A DNA stretch of 64,000 bases from Janthinobacterium sp. SUN073. GTDB lineage: Bacteria; Pseudomonadota; Gammaproteobacteria; Burkholderiales; Burkholderiaceae_D. Position 1 is the first letter of the stretch; each line of letters starts with the position of its first letter. Under the pieces are notes generated by a model. The model did not search any database. It was not told where the DNA came from and saw only the letters and a program-made list of their open reading frames with translations. Made by a program: the position numbers and the translations under genes. Positions 46,871-56,039 of the stretch are shown here, piece by piece. The stretch is from NCBI RefSeq assembly GCF_030397665.1, contig NZ_JAPUBT010000001.1, positions 822,681 to 886,680 on the forward strand, given 5' to 3'.

Positions 46871-47917
46871 TCAATTCTCCAGCAGATCTTGTAATTGGGC
46901 ATTGCGCCGCGCCGTCAGCCGGCCAGCCCAGGTCTCGCTAGTGACGGACGGATAGCGCACGGCGCCAAAGTTCATCCAGGCATCGCGGTACGCCAGCCAC
47001 AGACGCTGGGTGGCGCGGATGCCATCCTTGCCCACGGCGCCCGCGTATGTCTCGGCCGGCTTCTTCATCAGCTTGCCGTAGATGGCGTTGAGCTCCTTGT
47101 CGAGCGCCGCCACCTGCTCTTTGGACATGCTGGCCGGCAGCTTGCCCGCTTCGTACTCGCGCACATCGTGCGCCAGCAAATCGAGCTCGGCCGTGCGGGC
47201 GGCGATGCTCAGGGCGGCGCGCGCCGTCCCGCTCAAATCCGTTTCATTCGCTGCGCGCGCATCGGCAAACTTGCTTGCCGCCGTCTGCAGCTTTTGCAGC
47301 GACGCTTGCGCCACGGCAGGCATGCTTGCGCTGACTTTGCCTGTCGCCTGCGCGCGCACGCGCTGCTTTTGCCGCGCATCGATGGCGCTGCACACGCCCA
47401 TCATGTAGCCGCTGGTGATGTCGTCGCACCAGTCCATCATGCCGCGTCCGCTGGCATTGATCTGCTGCAAGTGTTCGATGCGGCCCTGCATCTCGGCCGG
47501 CGCCGCGTCGATGCTGCACGCATACTTAAGCGCCAGCAACGGGTCTTTCTGCACGCCCTGCCCATTCTGGTACAACATCATCAAGACGGCGCTGTTGTGC
47601 GTGGCCATCGCGCAATGGCGCGCGGGACGCCAGTCGGCGGGCTTGGGCGAGGACATACTCTTGGTATCGTAATACAGCTCGCTCGCCTGGCACTGCTGCA
47701 AGGATGCCACGGCGGACGGCGCCGGCAGGTCGGCGGGCGGCGGCGCCGCATCCTTGACCTTCAGGCAAGTCGCATACCAGGCCGTGCTTTCCGCGTGGCC
47801 CACGCCCATGGCGCTGGTATTCGGGTACGGTGCGGCGGCAGCGGCAAAACCCGGGGCGGCAAGCAGCGCGCCCGCGCCCAGCAATAGCGTTTTCAATAAG
47901 GGTAGACAAATTTTCAT
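46871..47917 (-). CDS. Exported LprI-like (DUF1311) protein
   Basis: 348 aa. A signal peptide ends near GFAAAAAP. The last 100 residues match the LprI/DUF1311 pattern, with EVAALDKELNAIYGKLMKK-like start and GIRATQRLWLAYRDAWMNF, a family that includes lysozyme inhibitors. The rest contains several Cys that could form disulfides and the segment CAMATHNSAVLMMLYQNGQG, resembling a Sel1-like helix. Role: probably periplasmic, possibly countering lysozyme. I chose the ATG at MKICLPLL to place the signal peptide at the N-terminus. Confidence 0.75.
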   Translation of the reverse strand: MKICLPLLKTLLLGAGALLAAPGFAAAAAPYPNTSAMGVGHAESTAWYATCLKVKDAAPPPADLPAPSAVASLQQCQASELYYDTKSMSSPKPADWRPARHCAMATHNSAVLMMLYQNGQGVQKDPLLALKYACSIDAAPAEMQGRIEHLQQINASGRGMMDWCDDITSGYMMGVCSAIDARQKQRVRAQATGKVSASMPAVAQASLQKLQTAASKFADARAANETDLSGTARAALSIAARTAELDLLAHDVREYEAGKLPASMSKEQVAALDKELNAIYGKLMKKPAETYAGAVGKDGIRATQRLWLAYRDAWMNFGAVRYPSVTSETWAGRLTARRNAQLQDLLEN

Positions 47918-48091
47918 GTTCAGGCAGCGCCAGCGCGAGTAAAGCGGCAAGTTTAACTGATCAGCCAAGCTGCACCCGCCCGTTACACGCCCATCCCGCC
48001 TGGTAAGTAACGGTACTCAGCCTTGGCAGTGCAGGAAACGATGGGCAATAATGTTGCCCGCTGTACTTTTTTCACTTCCCGGACCACGCCC

Positions 48092-50248
48092 ATGACCTTA
48101 CCCCGTCTTCGCCGTTCCCTCGGCTCCCTGCTGATCGCAGCGGCCTGCGCCTCGCTGGCAACGACCATCCACGCCGCCGATACCACGCCGGCTATACCAG
48201 TTGCCGCCCCACAAACGCAAGCCAGACACGCCATCACGCATGAAGATGTGTGGCTGATGAAACGCGTGGGCGCGCCCGTCGCCAGCCCGGATGGAAAGTG
48301 GGCCGTGTTTTCCGTCGTCGACAGCGCCTACGACAGCAAGGACCAATGGTCCGACCTGTGGATCAAGTCCTTGCTTGACGACATCGCCCCGCGCCGCCTG
48401 ACCTCTTCCAAGGGCGGCGAAAGCGCCGTGGCCTGGTCGCCGGACAGCCGCCAGCTGGTCTTCGTCGCCAAGCGCGATGGCGACGAGGCAGGACAGATTT
48501 ACCGCCTCGACGTGGCCGCTGGCGGCGAAGCGCAACGGCTGACGAGCTTGACCCTGGGCGCGCGCATGCCGAAATGGAGCCCGGATGGCAAGCAATTGCT
48601 GTTCATCAGCGACATCTATCCAGGCAACAAGACGGAAGCCGACGTCAAGCAAAGCGCCAAAGAGCGCAAGGACCGCAAAGTCAGCGCCCGTTCGTATGAA
48701 ACGACGGCGCCCCGTTACTTCGACAAATGGCTGACCGACAAACAGGTACGCCTGTTCATCGTCGATGCGCAGCCTGAGTCGACACCGCGCGACATCCTGT
48801 CGGGCACGCAACTGGTCACCCTGCCGGGCTTTGGCGGCGGCCAGGGCGACGAGGGACAATCCTTGGATGCCGTCTGGACGCCGGATGGCAAGGCCGTCGT
48901 CTTCAATGCGGCCACCAACCGCGACGCGGCCCAGCGCGAAGCCGTGGTCTCGCAACTGTATCTGCTGCCAGTAACCGGCGGCGAAGCGCAGCGCCTGACA
49001 CAGGACAAGCATAGCTATGGCAGTCTGAAATTCGCGGCCGACGGCAAGACCCTGTTCGCCCTCAGCGACGCGCAAACACCCGGCAAAGTGTATGACGTGA
49101 AACGCCTGGCCAGCTTCGCCTGGCCGATGAGCAACCCTGCGCCAACGATATTGACAGCCAAGCTGGACCGTTCGATTTCCCGCTTCGTGCTGCCCGAAGG
49201 CGGCAAGCGCGTCATTTTCAGCTATGAACATGCGGGCCTGGAAAAGCTGTACTCGATCGACGCCAAAGGCGGCGACGTGCGCGAGGAACCATCCTTGCCA
49301 ACGGGCAGCATCAATTCGCTGAGCAGCGGCGGCAAGGCTTTGGTCGGCGTGTGGGAGTCAAGCATCAACCCGCCGGAAATCTATGCGTTCAATGGCAAGC
49401 AGCCGAAACGGCTGACGGCCTTCAACACGGAGAAAGCGAGCAAGATCGACTGGCAGGCACCCGAGCACTTCTGGTTCACCACGGCCGACGGCCGCCAGAT
49501 CCACAACATGCTCGTCAAGCCCGCCAACTTTGATCCGAACAAGAAATACCCGCTGTTGACCGTCATCCACGGCGGTGCCGCCAGCATGTGGCGCGACCAG
49601 TTCGTGCTGCGCTGGAACTATCACTTGCTGGCCAAGCCAGGCTATGTTGTCTTGCTGACCGACTACAAGGGTTCCACCGGCTATGGCGAGGAATTCTCGC
49701 GCTCTATCCAGTTCGACCCCTTGAAAGGTCCGGGCGATGAAGTCAACCAGGGCGTCGATGAAGCTATCAAGAAATATCCATTTATCGACGGCACGAAACT
49801 GGCCGCCGGCGGCGCCAGCTATGGCGGCCACCTGGCCAACTGGCTGCAAGCGACCACCACACGCTACAAGGCCATCGTCTCGCACGCGGGCGAAATGGAC
49901 CTGATCATGCAGTGGGGCACCAGCGACGGCGGCTTCGGCCGTGAAACGAATGCAGGCGGCCCCGTCTGGTCGAACCTGCCCGTGTGGCGCGACCAAAGCC
50001 CGGTCATGCAAGCGGGCAACCACGAAAAAGGCACGGGTTTCACGACACCCATCCTGATCACCGTGGGCGAGCTCGACTACCGCGTGCCGGCCAACAATGC
50101 CTTGATGAACTTTGCCGTGCAACAACGCCTGAACGTGCCGGCGAAACTGCTCGTGTTCCCGGACGAAAACCACTGGATCTTGAAGGGCGAGAACAGCCGT
50201 TTCTTCTACAGCGAACTGGAAGGCTGGCTGGCCAAGTACCTCAAATAA
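48092..50248 (+). CDS. Exported S9-family prolyl oligopeptidase-like peptidase
   Basis: 718 aa with a signal peptide (about 34 residues, ending IHAAD). A seven-bladed propeller-type region of PDGK/SPDSRQLVF-like blades (about 45-400) gates an alpha/beta hydrolase domain (about 440-718). The catalytic triad is Ser576 (in GGASYGGH), Asp662 (in GELDYRVP) and His694 (in DENHWIL). It would cleave small peptides in the periplasm, as a dipeptidyl- or acyl-peptidase. The start at MTLPRLRR is set by the signal peptide. Confidence 0.9.
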   Translation: MTLPRLRRSLGSLLIAAACASLATTIHAADTTPAIPVAAPQTQARHAITHEDVWLMKRVGAPVASPDGKWAVFSVVDSAYDSKDQWSDLWIKSLLDDIAPRRLTSSKGGESAVAWSPDSRQLVFVAKRDGDEAGQIYRLDVAAGGEAQRLTSLTLGARMPKWSPDGKQLLFISDIYPGNKTEADVKQSAKERKDRKVSARSYETTAPRYFDKWLTDKQVRLFIVDAQPESTPRDILSGTQLVTLPGFGGGQGDEGQSLDAVWTPDGKAVVFNAATNRDAAQREAVVSQLYLLPVTGGEAQRLTQDKHSYGSLKFAADGKTLFALSDAQTPGKVYDVKRLASFAWPMSNPAPTILTAKLDRSISRFVLPEGGKRVIFSYEHAGLEKLYSIDAKGGDVREEPSLPTGSINSLSSGGKALVGVWESSINPPEIYAFNGKQPKRLTAFNTEKASKIDWQAPEHFWFTTADGRQIHNMLVKPANFDPNKKYPLLTVIHGGAASMWRDQFVLRWNYHLLAKPGYVVLLTDYKGSTGYGEEFSRSIQFDPLKGPGDEVNQGVDEAIKKYPFIDGTKLAAGGASYGGHLANWLQATTTRYKAIVSHAGEMDLIMQWGTSDGGFGRETNAGGPVWSNLPVWRDQSPVMQAGNHEKGTGFTTPILITVGELDYRVPANNALMNFAVQQRLNVPAKLLVFPDENHWILKGENSRFFYSELEGWLAKYLK

Positions 50249-50272
50249 GTCCTGAAACGTTCTTGAAAAATG

Positions 50273-50310
50273 AAAAAGCCAGGCTCCGCTCACGCGGGCC
50301 TGGCTTTTTT
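50273..50310. terminator. Terminator between the S9 peptidase and the MFS gene
   Basis: AAAAAGCCAGGC pairs with GCCTGGCTTTTT (with a bulge in the 12-nt loop) and has T-runs on both strands, so it may serve both converging genes. Confidence 0.85.
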
Positions 50311-51602
50311 CATGCTGGCTGGACAGCGGCCACGGCCGCCTTCTGGCGGGCGATTGCCAGCACCATCAACGCGGCGACGAGGCAGGCGGCGCCGGCGGCA
50401 AACAGGGCCGGGTTGTAGGTGAGCATCAGGGTGCGGATGCGGCCCGCACCATACGCGGCCACGGCGGCGCCCAGCTGGTGGCCGGCGAAGATCCAGCCGA
50501 ACACCATGCCCGCCCGCTCCCGGCCGAACGTGGCACCCACCAGTTTCACGGTGGGCGGCACGGTGGCGATCCAGTCCAGGCCGTAGAACATGGCGAACAG
50601 CGACAGGCCGTACAGGGTAAATTCCGAATACGGCAGCCAGAACAGAGACAGCCCCCGCAAGCCGTAATACCAGAACAGCAGTTTGCGGTTGTCATAGCGG
50701 TCCGACAGCCAGCCGGACAAGATCGTGCCGAACAGGTCGAAGGCGCCCATCATGGCCAGCACGGACGCGGCCGGCACGGCGGACAAGCCCGAGTCGCCGC
50801 ACAGCGAGATGAAATGCGTCTGGATCAGGCCGTTGGTGCTGAGGCCGCAGATGAAGAAGGTGCCGAACAGGATCCAGAAGGTGCGGTGCGCCGCCACGCT
50901 GCGCAGGATTACGAACGGCGTGGCAAACGTCATCTTTGCCGCAGGCGGCGCCACCAGCGGCGTGGCCGAGTCGGCGCCATACGGACGCAAGGCCACGTCC
51001 TGCGGGCGGTTGCGCATGCACAGGAAGGCCAGCACGGCGACGATGGCGCAGCTGGCAAACACGGGCAGGACGGCAGTGCGCCAGCCGAAGTGCTCGATCA
51101 GCCAGGCGCCCACGGGCAGGAACAGCAACTGGCCCGTGGCCGAACTGGCCGTCAGCACGCCCACCACCAGGCCCCGGTGCGTCTCGAACCAGCGGTTCGC
51201 CACCACCGCGCTCAAGACCAGCGCCGTCATGCCCGAGCCCAGCCCCAGCAGGATGCCCCACAGGGCCACCAGGTGCCAGAACTGCGTCATGTGCGTCGCC
51301 AGCAGCATGCCGGCAGCGATCAGGCCCAGGGCCACGCAAATGACATTGCGCAAGCCGAACCGCTCCATCAGGATGGCGGCAAACGGCCCCATCAGGCCAA
51401 ACAGCACGAAGCGCACGGCCAGGGCCGAGGAAATCTGCTCGGCATCCCAGCCGAATTCGCGGCTCAGGGGCTGCATCAGCGCGCCCGGCAAGCCCAGCGC
51501 AGCCGACGAGGTCAAGGCGGTAAGGAAGGTAATGGCGACGATGACCCAGGCGAAGTGGATGCCGCGCCGCGCCAGCCATTGCGAAACAGAATAGGAAAGC
51601 AT
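50310..51602 (-). CDS. MFS transporter, oxalate:formate/monocarboxylate type
   Basis: 430 aa with 12 predicted helices. The fragments RFVLFGLMGPFAAILMERFG and GWLSDRYDNRKLLFWYYG match motif A-type loops of the OFA/monocarboxylate group, and the N-terminal RRGIHFAWVIVAITFLTAL resembles the Major Facilitator signature. The substrate is probably an organic acid, uncertain. The upstream region shows no regulator. Confidence 0.85.
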   Translation of the reverse strand: MLSYSVSQWLARRGIHFAWVIVAITFLTALTSSAALGLPGALMQPLSREFGWDAEQISSALAVRFVLFGLMGPFAAILMERFGLRNVICVALGLIAAGMLLATHMTQFWHLVALWGILLGLGSGMTALVLSAVVANRWFETHRGLVVGVLTASSATGQLLFLPVGAWLIEHFGWRTAVLPVFASCAIVAVLAFLCMRNRPQDVALRPYGADSATPLVAPPAAKMTFATPFVILRSVAAHRTFWILFGTFFICGLSTNGLIQTHFISLCGDSGLSAVPAASVLAMMGAFDLFGTILSGWLSDRYDNRKLLFWYYGLRGLSLFWLPYSEFTLYGLSLFAMFYGLDWIATVPPTVKLVGATFGRERAGMVFGWIFAGHQLGAAVAAYGAGRIRTLMLTYNPALFAAGAACLVAALMVLAIARQKAAVAAVQPA

Positions 51603-51757
51603 GCAGTCCTCATGAGAAAAAGTGGATACCGATCCACACCAGCGGGCGGGATTTTTCTCATGTTATATTACGATCATAATTTATACAATCAAAAAAACTG
51701 GAGCCACGTCGCGGTGCGCGGCTCCAGTCCTGGCTGCAAGACTTGTGAAAATGCCGC

Positions 51758-52489
51758 TTACTTCACCTTCAAGCCATTCTTCACATCCGTCACACCTTCC
51801 ACGCCACGGGCCAGGTCGGCGGCTTTTTTCACTTGCGCCTGGGAAGGCACGAAGCCGCTGAGCATGACGACGCCGTTCACCGTTTCCACGTGCACATCGA
51901 GCGCTTTCAAGTCATTGTCCTTGACGAGGTCTGCCTTGATCTTGGTGGTGATGACGGAGTCTTCCACTGCCACCTTGGTGCTGCCGGCCGCATTGCGCGT
52001 CATGCAGGCGGCCTTGGCCGTCGCATCCATGGCGTCGCAGTTTTCCTTCATCGTGCCGGGGGGATTTTGCGCCACGTTGGTGCCGGCCCTGGCGCCCGTG
52101 TTGGCGTCAGCCAGCGCGGCCGTTTTCGCCGCCTTGGCTTCGTTCATGCACGTGGTTTTATCGGTGCCCGTGCGGTCGCCGCACTTGGCCTTGGCCATGT
52201 CATACTCGGCATTGGCAACATCCTTGCGAGCCTTGCCCAGTTCGCGCGGCGTGTTGCGGTATTGCGCCACGGCGTCCGATTCGGCCTTGGCGCGCGCCAC
52301 CTTGGCTTCTTCCACGCAGACTTTTTTCGCATTGCCACTCTGGCTGTCGCAGGCGGCTTTGGCCTGCTTGTAGTCGGCCGTTGCCTTGTCCGTCAAACTC
52401 TTGTACGAGGCATCCTGCGCATACGCTGGCGTGGCGGCAAGCATGGCGCTGGCACTGGCGGCCAGCATGAGTGCGATCATTTTATTCAT
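51758..52489 (-). CDS. Exported BON-domain protein
   Basis: 243 aa. A signal peptide ends ATPAYAQ. A long Ala/Lys/Cys-rich helical segment follows, with repeating DxxxxxK patterns and paired Cys (DRTGTDKTTCMNEAKAAK). The last 75 residues are a BON domain (VEDSVITTKIKADLVKDNDL then VVMLSGFVPSQAQVKKAADL), which binds phospholipid membranes as in OsmY. It is probably periplasmic and possibly stress-induced. Start set by the signal peptide. Confidence 0.87.
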   Translation of the reverse strand: MNKMIALMLAASASAMLAATPAYAQDASYKSLTDKATADYKQAKAACDSQSGNAKKVCVEEAKVARAKAESDAVAQYRNTPRELGKARKDVANAEYDMAKAKCGDRTGTDKTTCMNEAKAAKTAALADANTGARAGTNVAQNPPGTMKENCDAMDATAKAACMTRNAAGSTKVAVEDSVITTKIKADLVKDNDLKALDVHVETVNGVVMLSGFVPSQAQVKKAADLARGVEGVTDVKNGLKVK

Positions 52490-52593
52490 GATGATTCCTC
52501 TCTGGTTAGTTGATGCCCAGATTAGACCCCTGCCGCACGCAAAGCTCCGTGCGACAGCACACGCTGACAAGCCATCCGCGTAAAAATCAGCGT

Positions 52594-53319
52594 TTATTTG
52601 TCGCCGCTCAAGCCCTTTCGCCACAATACTTGCGCCTGTTCAAATGGTGAAGCGGCCCCATCGGCAACATTAAATGCGCCTTCACCATCCGCCAGCGCCA
52701 GCCATGCCTGCGTGGCGTGCGAACCGCCTGCATCTCTGCCTGCACCGCCACCCGCGCCATCGCCGCCGGCGCGCACGCCGCGCATCCAGGCCAGCACATC
52801 AGGGTATTGCCCAAGGTGGCGTTCATGCATCCAGGCAAGCGCCACCAGATCCGCATAGGCCTCTTCGCGGCGCGTCTCGCGCAGTTCCTGCGCCAGCGGC
52901 GTCAACTTGCCGCGCTGCCTGCCGGGCGGTTCGACAAAGCCGCGCGGCACGGCGTGCCAGTCGCCCTGCGCATAGCGCTGGCAATGGCCGATTTCATGCG
53001 CCATCATTGCTTCCATCATCAGGCCTTGGCGCGCAGCCGGCACGCCCTGCAAGACACTGTCTGCCTGCGCATTGCCGCGCAGCGACAGCACCAGCTTGCA
53101 GCGCCCCCCTTCGTAGCCCAGCGCCAGCGGCACGGCGCCTGGCGCATCTTGCGGCTGCACGATGATATCGATGGGCAAACCTTGCGCGCGCGCAAACGCG
53201 ATGACGGGCTGGCCCGCCTGCAGCCAGCGGCTTTCCAGATCAGTGAGCTGGGCGGCAGCCACGGCGGGCACAGGGGATAAAGCGATGAGCAAACTCATCA
53301 GCAAGAGCGGATTTGGCAT
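52594..53319 (-). CDS. Small exported protein with zinc-protease-like HEXXH motif
   Basis: 241 aa. The N-terminal segment MPNPLLLMSLLIALSPVPAV is a signal peptide. HEIGH is at 108-112 and an EE-AYAD segment at about 152-157 could supply a third ligand, as in gluzincins. The Gly-rich segment near the end (GGDGAGGGAGRDAGG) is low-complexity. Not recognised as any named family; role could be a periplasmic metallopeptidase. No partner gene nearby suggests a substrate. Confidence 0.72.
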   Translation of the reverse strand: MPNPLLLMSLLIALSPVPAVAAAQLTDLESRWLQAGQPVIAFARAQGLPIDIIVQPQDAPGAVPLALGYEGGRCKLVLSLRGNAQADSVLQGVPAARQGLMMEAMMAHEIGHCQRYAQGDWHAVPRGFVEPPGRQRGKLTPLAQELRETRREEAYADLVALAWMHERHLGQYPDVLAWMRGVRAGGDGAGGGAGRDAGGSHATQAWLALADGEGAFNVADGAASPFEQAQVLWRKGLSGDK

Positions 53320-53413
53320 GGGATAGACGGGACGGAAGAGAAGCAACTACTGCAGAGTAAGCGGTGAAAATATTTCCACAAGGAAAAACTGGCAACTTTT
53401 CATAAATAAAGAC

Positions 53414-53441
53414 GAAAAAAAACCGGTGCAGTGCACCGGCT
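53414..53441 (-). terminator. Terminator of the DPP III-like gene
   Basis: On the minus strand CCGGTGCA pairs with TGCACCGG around one base, followed by eight T residues. Confidence 0.85.
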
Positions 53442-53477
53442 TTTCAGACTGACAATAGTCAAGGGGCAAGGTCGGGT

Positions 53478-55217
53478 TTATTTCTTCGCAGTCATTGCTT
53501 TGTCCAGCGCACGGGCCGTGACGAATTCCGGGCGAATATCGTTGGGCACGGCCTTCATCTTGTCGAGCGCTACCTGCACTTCAGGACGGATCACCACGTA
53601 CTTGCTCATCAATGCTTGCGCGCGCGCATAGTCGCCCGTCGCCTCGATGGTCAGAAATTCGCGGTCGAGGTCGATCACGGCCTGCTTGATCTTGCCAAAA
53701 TCGACGCCGAACTTGCCGTCGCCCAGGGAAACAAAGCCGCCCTTGTCGAGGATGTAATTCATCTGGATGGCCATGCCGCGCGCGTGCGAATCCGTCAGGC
53801 CGAAATGCAGGGTACGGAAACCGGAAGCGAGGAAAGTGTTGTACAGCTTGCGCTCGGCCGCCTCGCCCTGGCCCAGGGTATCGTTGAGCTGCCCCTTGTC
53901 CATCATGTAGCGCAGCGCAAACAGGCCCGTGATGTCGGCCTTGGCTTCTTCGATGGTCGAGTATGCTTCCTTCAAATCCTGGCGTGGCGTCGATGGCTTG
54001 CCGTCGACGACGGTGGCGTGCGGGCCGAGGCCGTGCATGATTTCATGCGCGAGGATGTGCGTGAAGAAGGAATTGAAATCCACGTCCTGCTGCGCTTCTG
54101 GCGTCAGCACCAGTTTCGAGATCGGTGTCAGGGTGGCCTTGAACTTGGCTTCCTGCACATTCTTCAACATGACGCGCTTCGAGCCGCGCGCACTGATGAT
54201 GCGCTCGTCATTGGGCAAGTTGTAGGCGGCCGTCTGCACGGCCATATTGCCGTCACCGGCGCCATACACCTGGTTGACCACCACCATCGGCGCCAGCGCG
54301 CCCACTTTCGGGTTGCGGTACTGGGCGTCCAGCGGCAGGTTGTCTTCCAGCTCCTGCATGTGTTTGGCGAAGAAGTTCAGCTTTTGCGTTTCCGCCTGGT
54401 CGCGGATGTTCACGTAGGCTTCGAACGCGGCCTTGTAGCCGAACAACTCATCGTTATACGTTTCATACGGGCCGATGGTGATGTCGACGGGCGAATCGAG
54501 GTCCATCCAGGCGAAGTCGGATGGCAAGTAATCGTTGTCGAGGAAAGCCTTGGCGCGCAGGGTCAAAAATTTCTTCAGCGATGCGTTGTCCGTGGCGGCA
54601 GCCGCCTCGTCGAGCAGCCTGGCCAGCTGCTTCAGTTCCACCTTGTACTCGTCCGAATATTTGACGGTCTGGTATTTGCCATCCTTGCCCGCGCGAATCG
54701 TCGTGAAGAACCATTGCGCCTGCTGCTTGTCGTCCGCCGACAAGCCATTCATCCACGCTTCCAGGCTGGCCTTGGTGGCGCCCTGCGGATAGAAATTGCC
54801 CGCTTCCGGCTTGTGCGCGGGAATGGCGATGCCCGCATAGCTGGCCGGCATGAACGAGGCGTGCGCGTCGAGCACCGACCATGGGCCCTTGTTGATCCAG
54901 AAATAGTTCAGACGGGCCTGGCCCAGCTTTGATTTGTCCTTCTTCAGTGCCGCCCACAGCGCTTCATTGCCGGACCAGCGCTGGCGCAGTTGCAGCACGT
55001 CGACCAGCTTGGCCGCTTCGACCAGCTTGGCGATGGCCTGGCGGTCGCCCGCGGACAGGTGGGACGTATCAGCAGTCAGCGCAACGGGTGCATAACGGGC
55101 GCTCATGGCCGTCAGTTGTTGCGCCGTTGCCGGGGCTGCTGCTGCGGCGGCTGGCGTTGCGGCGCAGGCGCTGCCGACGGCGGCGGCCATCAGCAGGGGA
55201 ATCAGGAGTTTTTTCAT
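53478..55217 (-). CDS. Exported M49-like (dipeptidyl-peptidase III-type) zinc peptidase
   Basis: 579 aa with a signal peptide (MKKLLIPLLMAAAVGSACAA). The zinc site is the pentapeptide H391-EIM-H395, with EEAKAD at 423-428 as the third-ligand motif, arranged as in DPP III. The usual M49 hexapeptide HEXXGH is therefore replaced by HEXXH, as in some bacterial and plant homologues. DPITIGPYETYNDELFGYKA-like segments (DITIGPYETYNDELFGYKAA) are typical. It would trim dipeptides from oligopeptides in the periplasm. Confidence 0.85.
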   Translation of the reverse strand: MKKLLIPLLMAAAVGSACAATPAAAAAAPATAQQLTAMSARYAPVALTADTSHLSAGDRQAIAKLVEAAKLVDVLQLRQRWSGNEALWAALKKDKSKLGQARLNYFWINKGPWSVLDAHASFMPASYAGIAIPAHKPEAGNFYPQGATKASLEAWMNGLSADDKQQAQWFFTTIRAGKDGKYQTVKYSDEYKVELKQLARLLDEAAAATDNASLKKFLTLRAKAFLDNDYLPSDFAWMDLDSPVDITIGPYETYNDELFGYKAAFEAYVNIRDQAETQKLNFFAKHMQELEDNLPLDAQYRNPKVGALAPMVVVNQVYGAGDGNMAVQTAAYNLPNDERIISARGSKRVMLKNVQEAKFKATLTPISKLVLTPEAQQDVDFNSFFTHILAHEIMHGLGPHATVVDGKPSTPRQDLKEAYSTIEEAKADITGLFALRYMMDKGQLNDTLGQGEAAERKLYNTFLASGFRTLHFGLTDSHARGMAIQMNYILDKGGFVSLGDGKFGVDFGKIKQAVIDLDREFLTIEATGDYARAQALMSKYVVIRPEVQVALDKMKAVPNDIRPEFVTARALDKAMTAKK

Positions 55218-55324
55218 GGGGGTCTCGGTAAGATTTTTCTCAGAAGCGGATGGCGCGGATGGCGCGCTACCGCTTTTTGCTCAGACTGCGATTGTCCCAC
55301 CTGCCCCATGGCATGGCAAGCCGC

Positions 55325-55924
55325 TTACCAGACCCGGTACACCTGCCCCGTCTGCGCCCCTTCCACGCTGCGGCTATAGGCCAGGGCCACGCGGCTGGCG
55401 GCGGCCGGTTCGAAGCCGTAGAAGAAGGGGCCATACGCATCCAGCGATTCGGCCAGCACCGTGGGGCTGACGACATTGATGCGCACGCCGCGCTGCAACT
55501 CGATGGCGGCGCCCCGCACAAAGCCTTCCACGGCCGCGTTCGTCATGCTGGCGGCCGTGCCGAAACGAATCGGCTGCTCGGCCACGATGCCGCTGGTGAG
55601 GGTGATCGAGCCGCCGTCGTTCAGGTATTCCTGCGCCACCAGCGCCACGTTGACCTGGCCCATCAGCTTGCTGTCCAGGCCCAGCTGGAATTGCTCGGGA
55701 GTAAATTCAGCCAGGGGGCCGAAATGCAGCTTGCCAGCCGTCACGACGACGGCATCGACCTTGCCGATGCGCTTGAACAGGGCGCGCACTTGCGCGATGT
55801 CGCCCATGTCGGCCTGGTGCGTGCCGCTGCGGCTGCCCACTTCGATGATTTCATGGCGTTGCGCCAGCTGGGCGGCGACGGCCGTGCCGATGGTGCCGCT
55901 GGCGCCGATAATGACGATTTTCAT
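55325..55924 (-). CDS. Short-chain dehydrogenase/reductase-like protein lacking the YxxxK motif
   Basis: 199 aa, single Rossmann domain. The cofactor loop is GASGTIG at residues 8-14. The usual active-site YxxxK is replaced: the aligned stretch reads AASMTNAAVEGFVRG, with Asn at the Lys position and no Tyr at the catalytic site, while Ser is preserved in LTSGIVAEQ. It may bind NAD(P) without standard chemistry, or use altered catalysis. It is divergent from a LysR-type regulator, which probably controls it. Confidence 0.85.
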   Translation of the reverse strand: MKIVIIGASGTIGTAVAAQLAQRHEIIEVGSRSGTHQADMGDIAQVRALFKRIGKVDAVVVTAGKLHFGPLAEFTPEQFQLGLDSKLMGQVNVALVAQEYLNDGGSITLTSGIVAEQPIRFGTAASMTNAAVEGFVRGAAIELQRGVRINVVSPTVLAESLDAYGPFFYGFEPAAASRVALAYSRSVEGAQTGQVYRVW

Positions 55925-56039
55925 GATGCTGTCCTTGTCTGGGGTTGAACGATGGAGCCAGTATGCGCCGCTTCCAAAAAGGAATAAATACGCTAGAATT
56001 TACAAGATTACCAACCTACAGTTTGCAATCAAGATAGCC

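Noticed and set aside
50478..52373. 631-codon plus-strand frame opposite the MFS and BON-domain genes
   Set aside because: Spans two real minus-strand genes and their promoter gap; no family similarity.
55461..56039. N-terminal extension of the LysR frame by 193 codons
   Set aside because: The extension is the antisense of the SDR-like gene; the helix-turn-helix starts right at the ATG at 56040.
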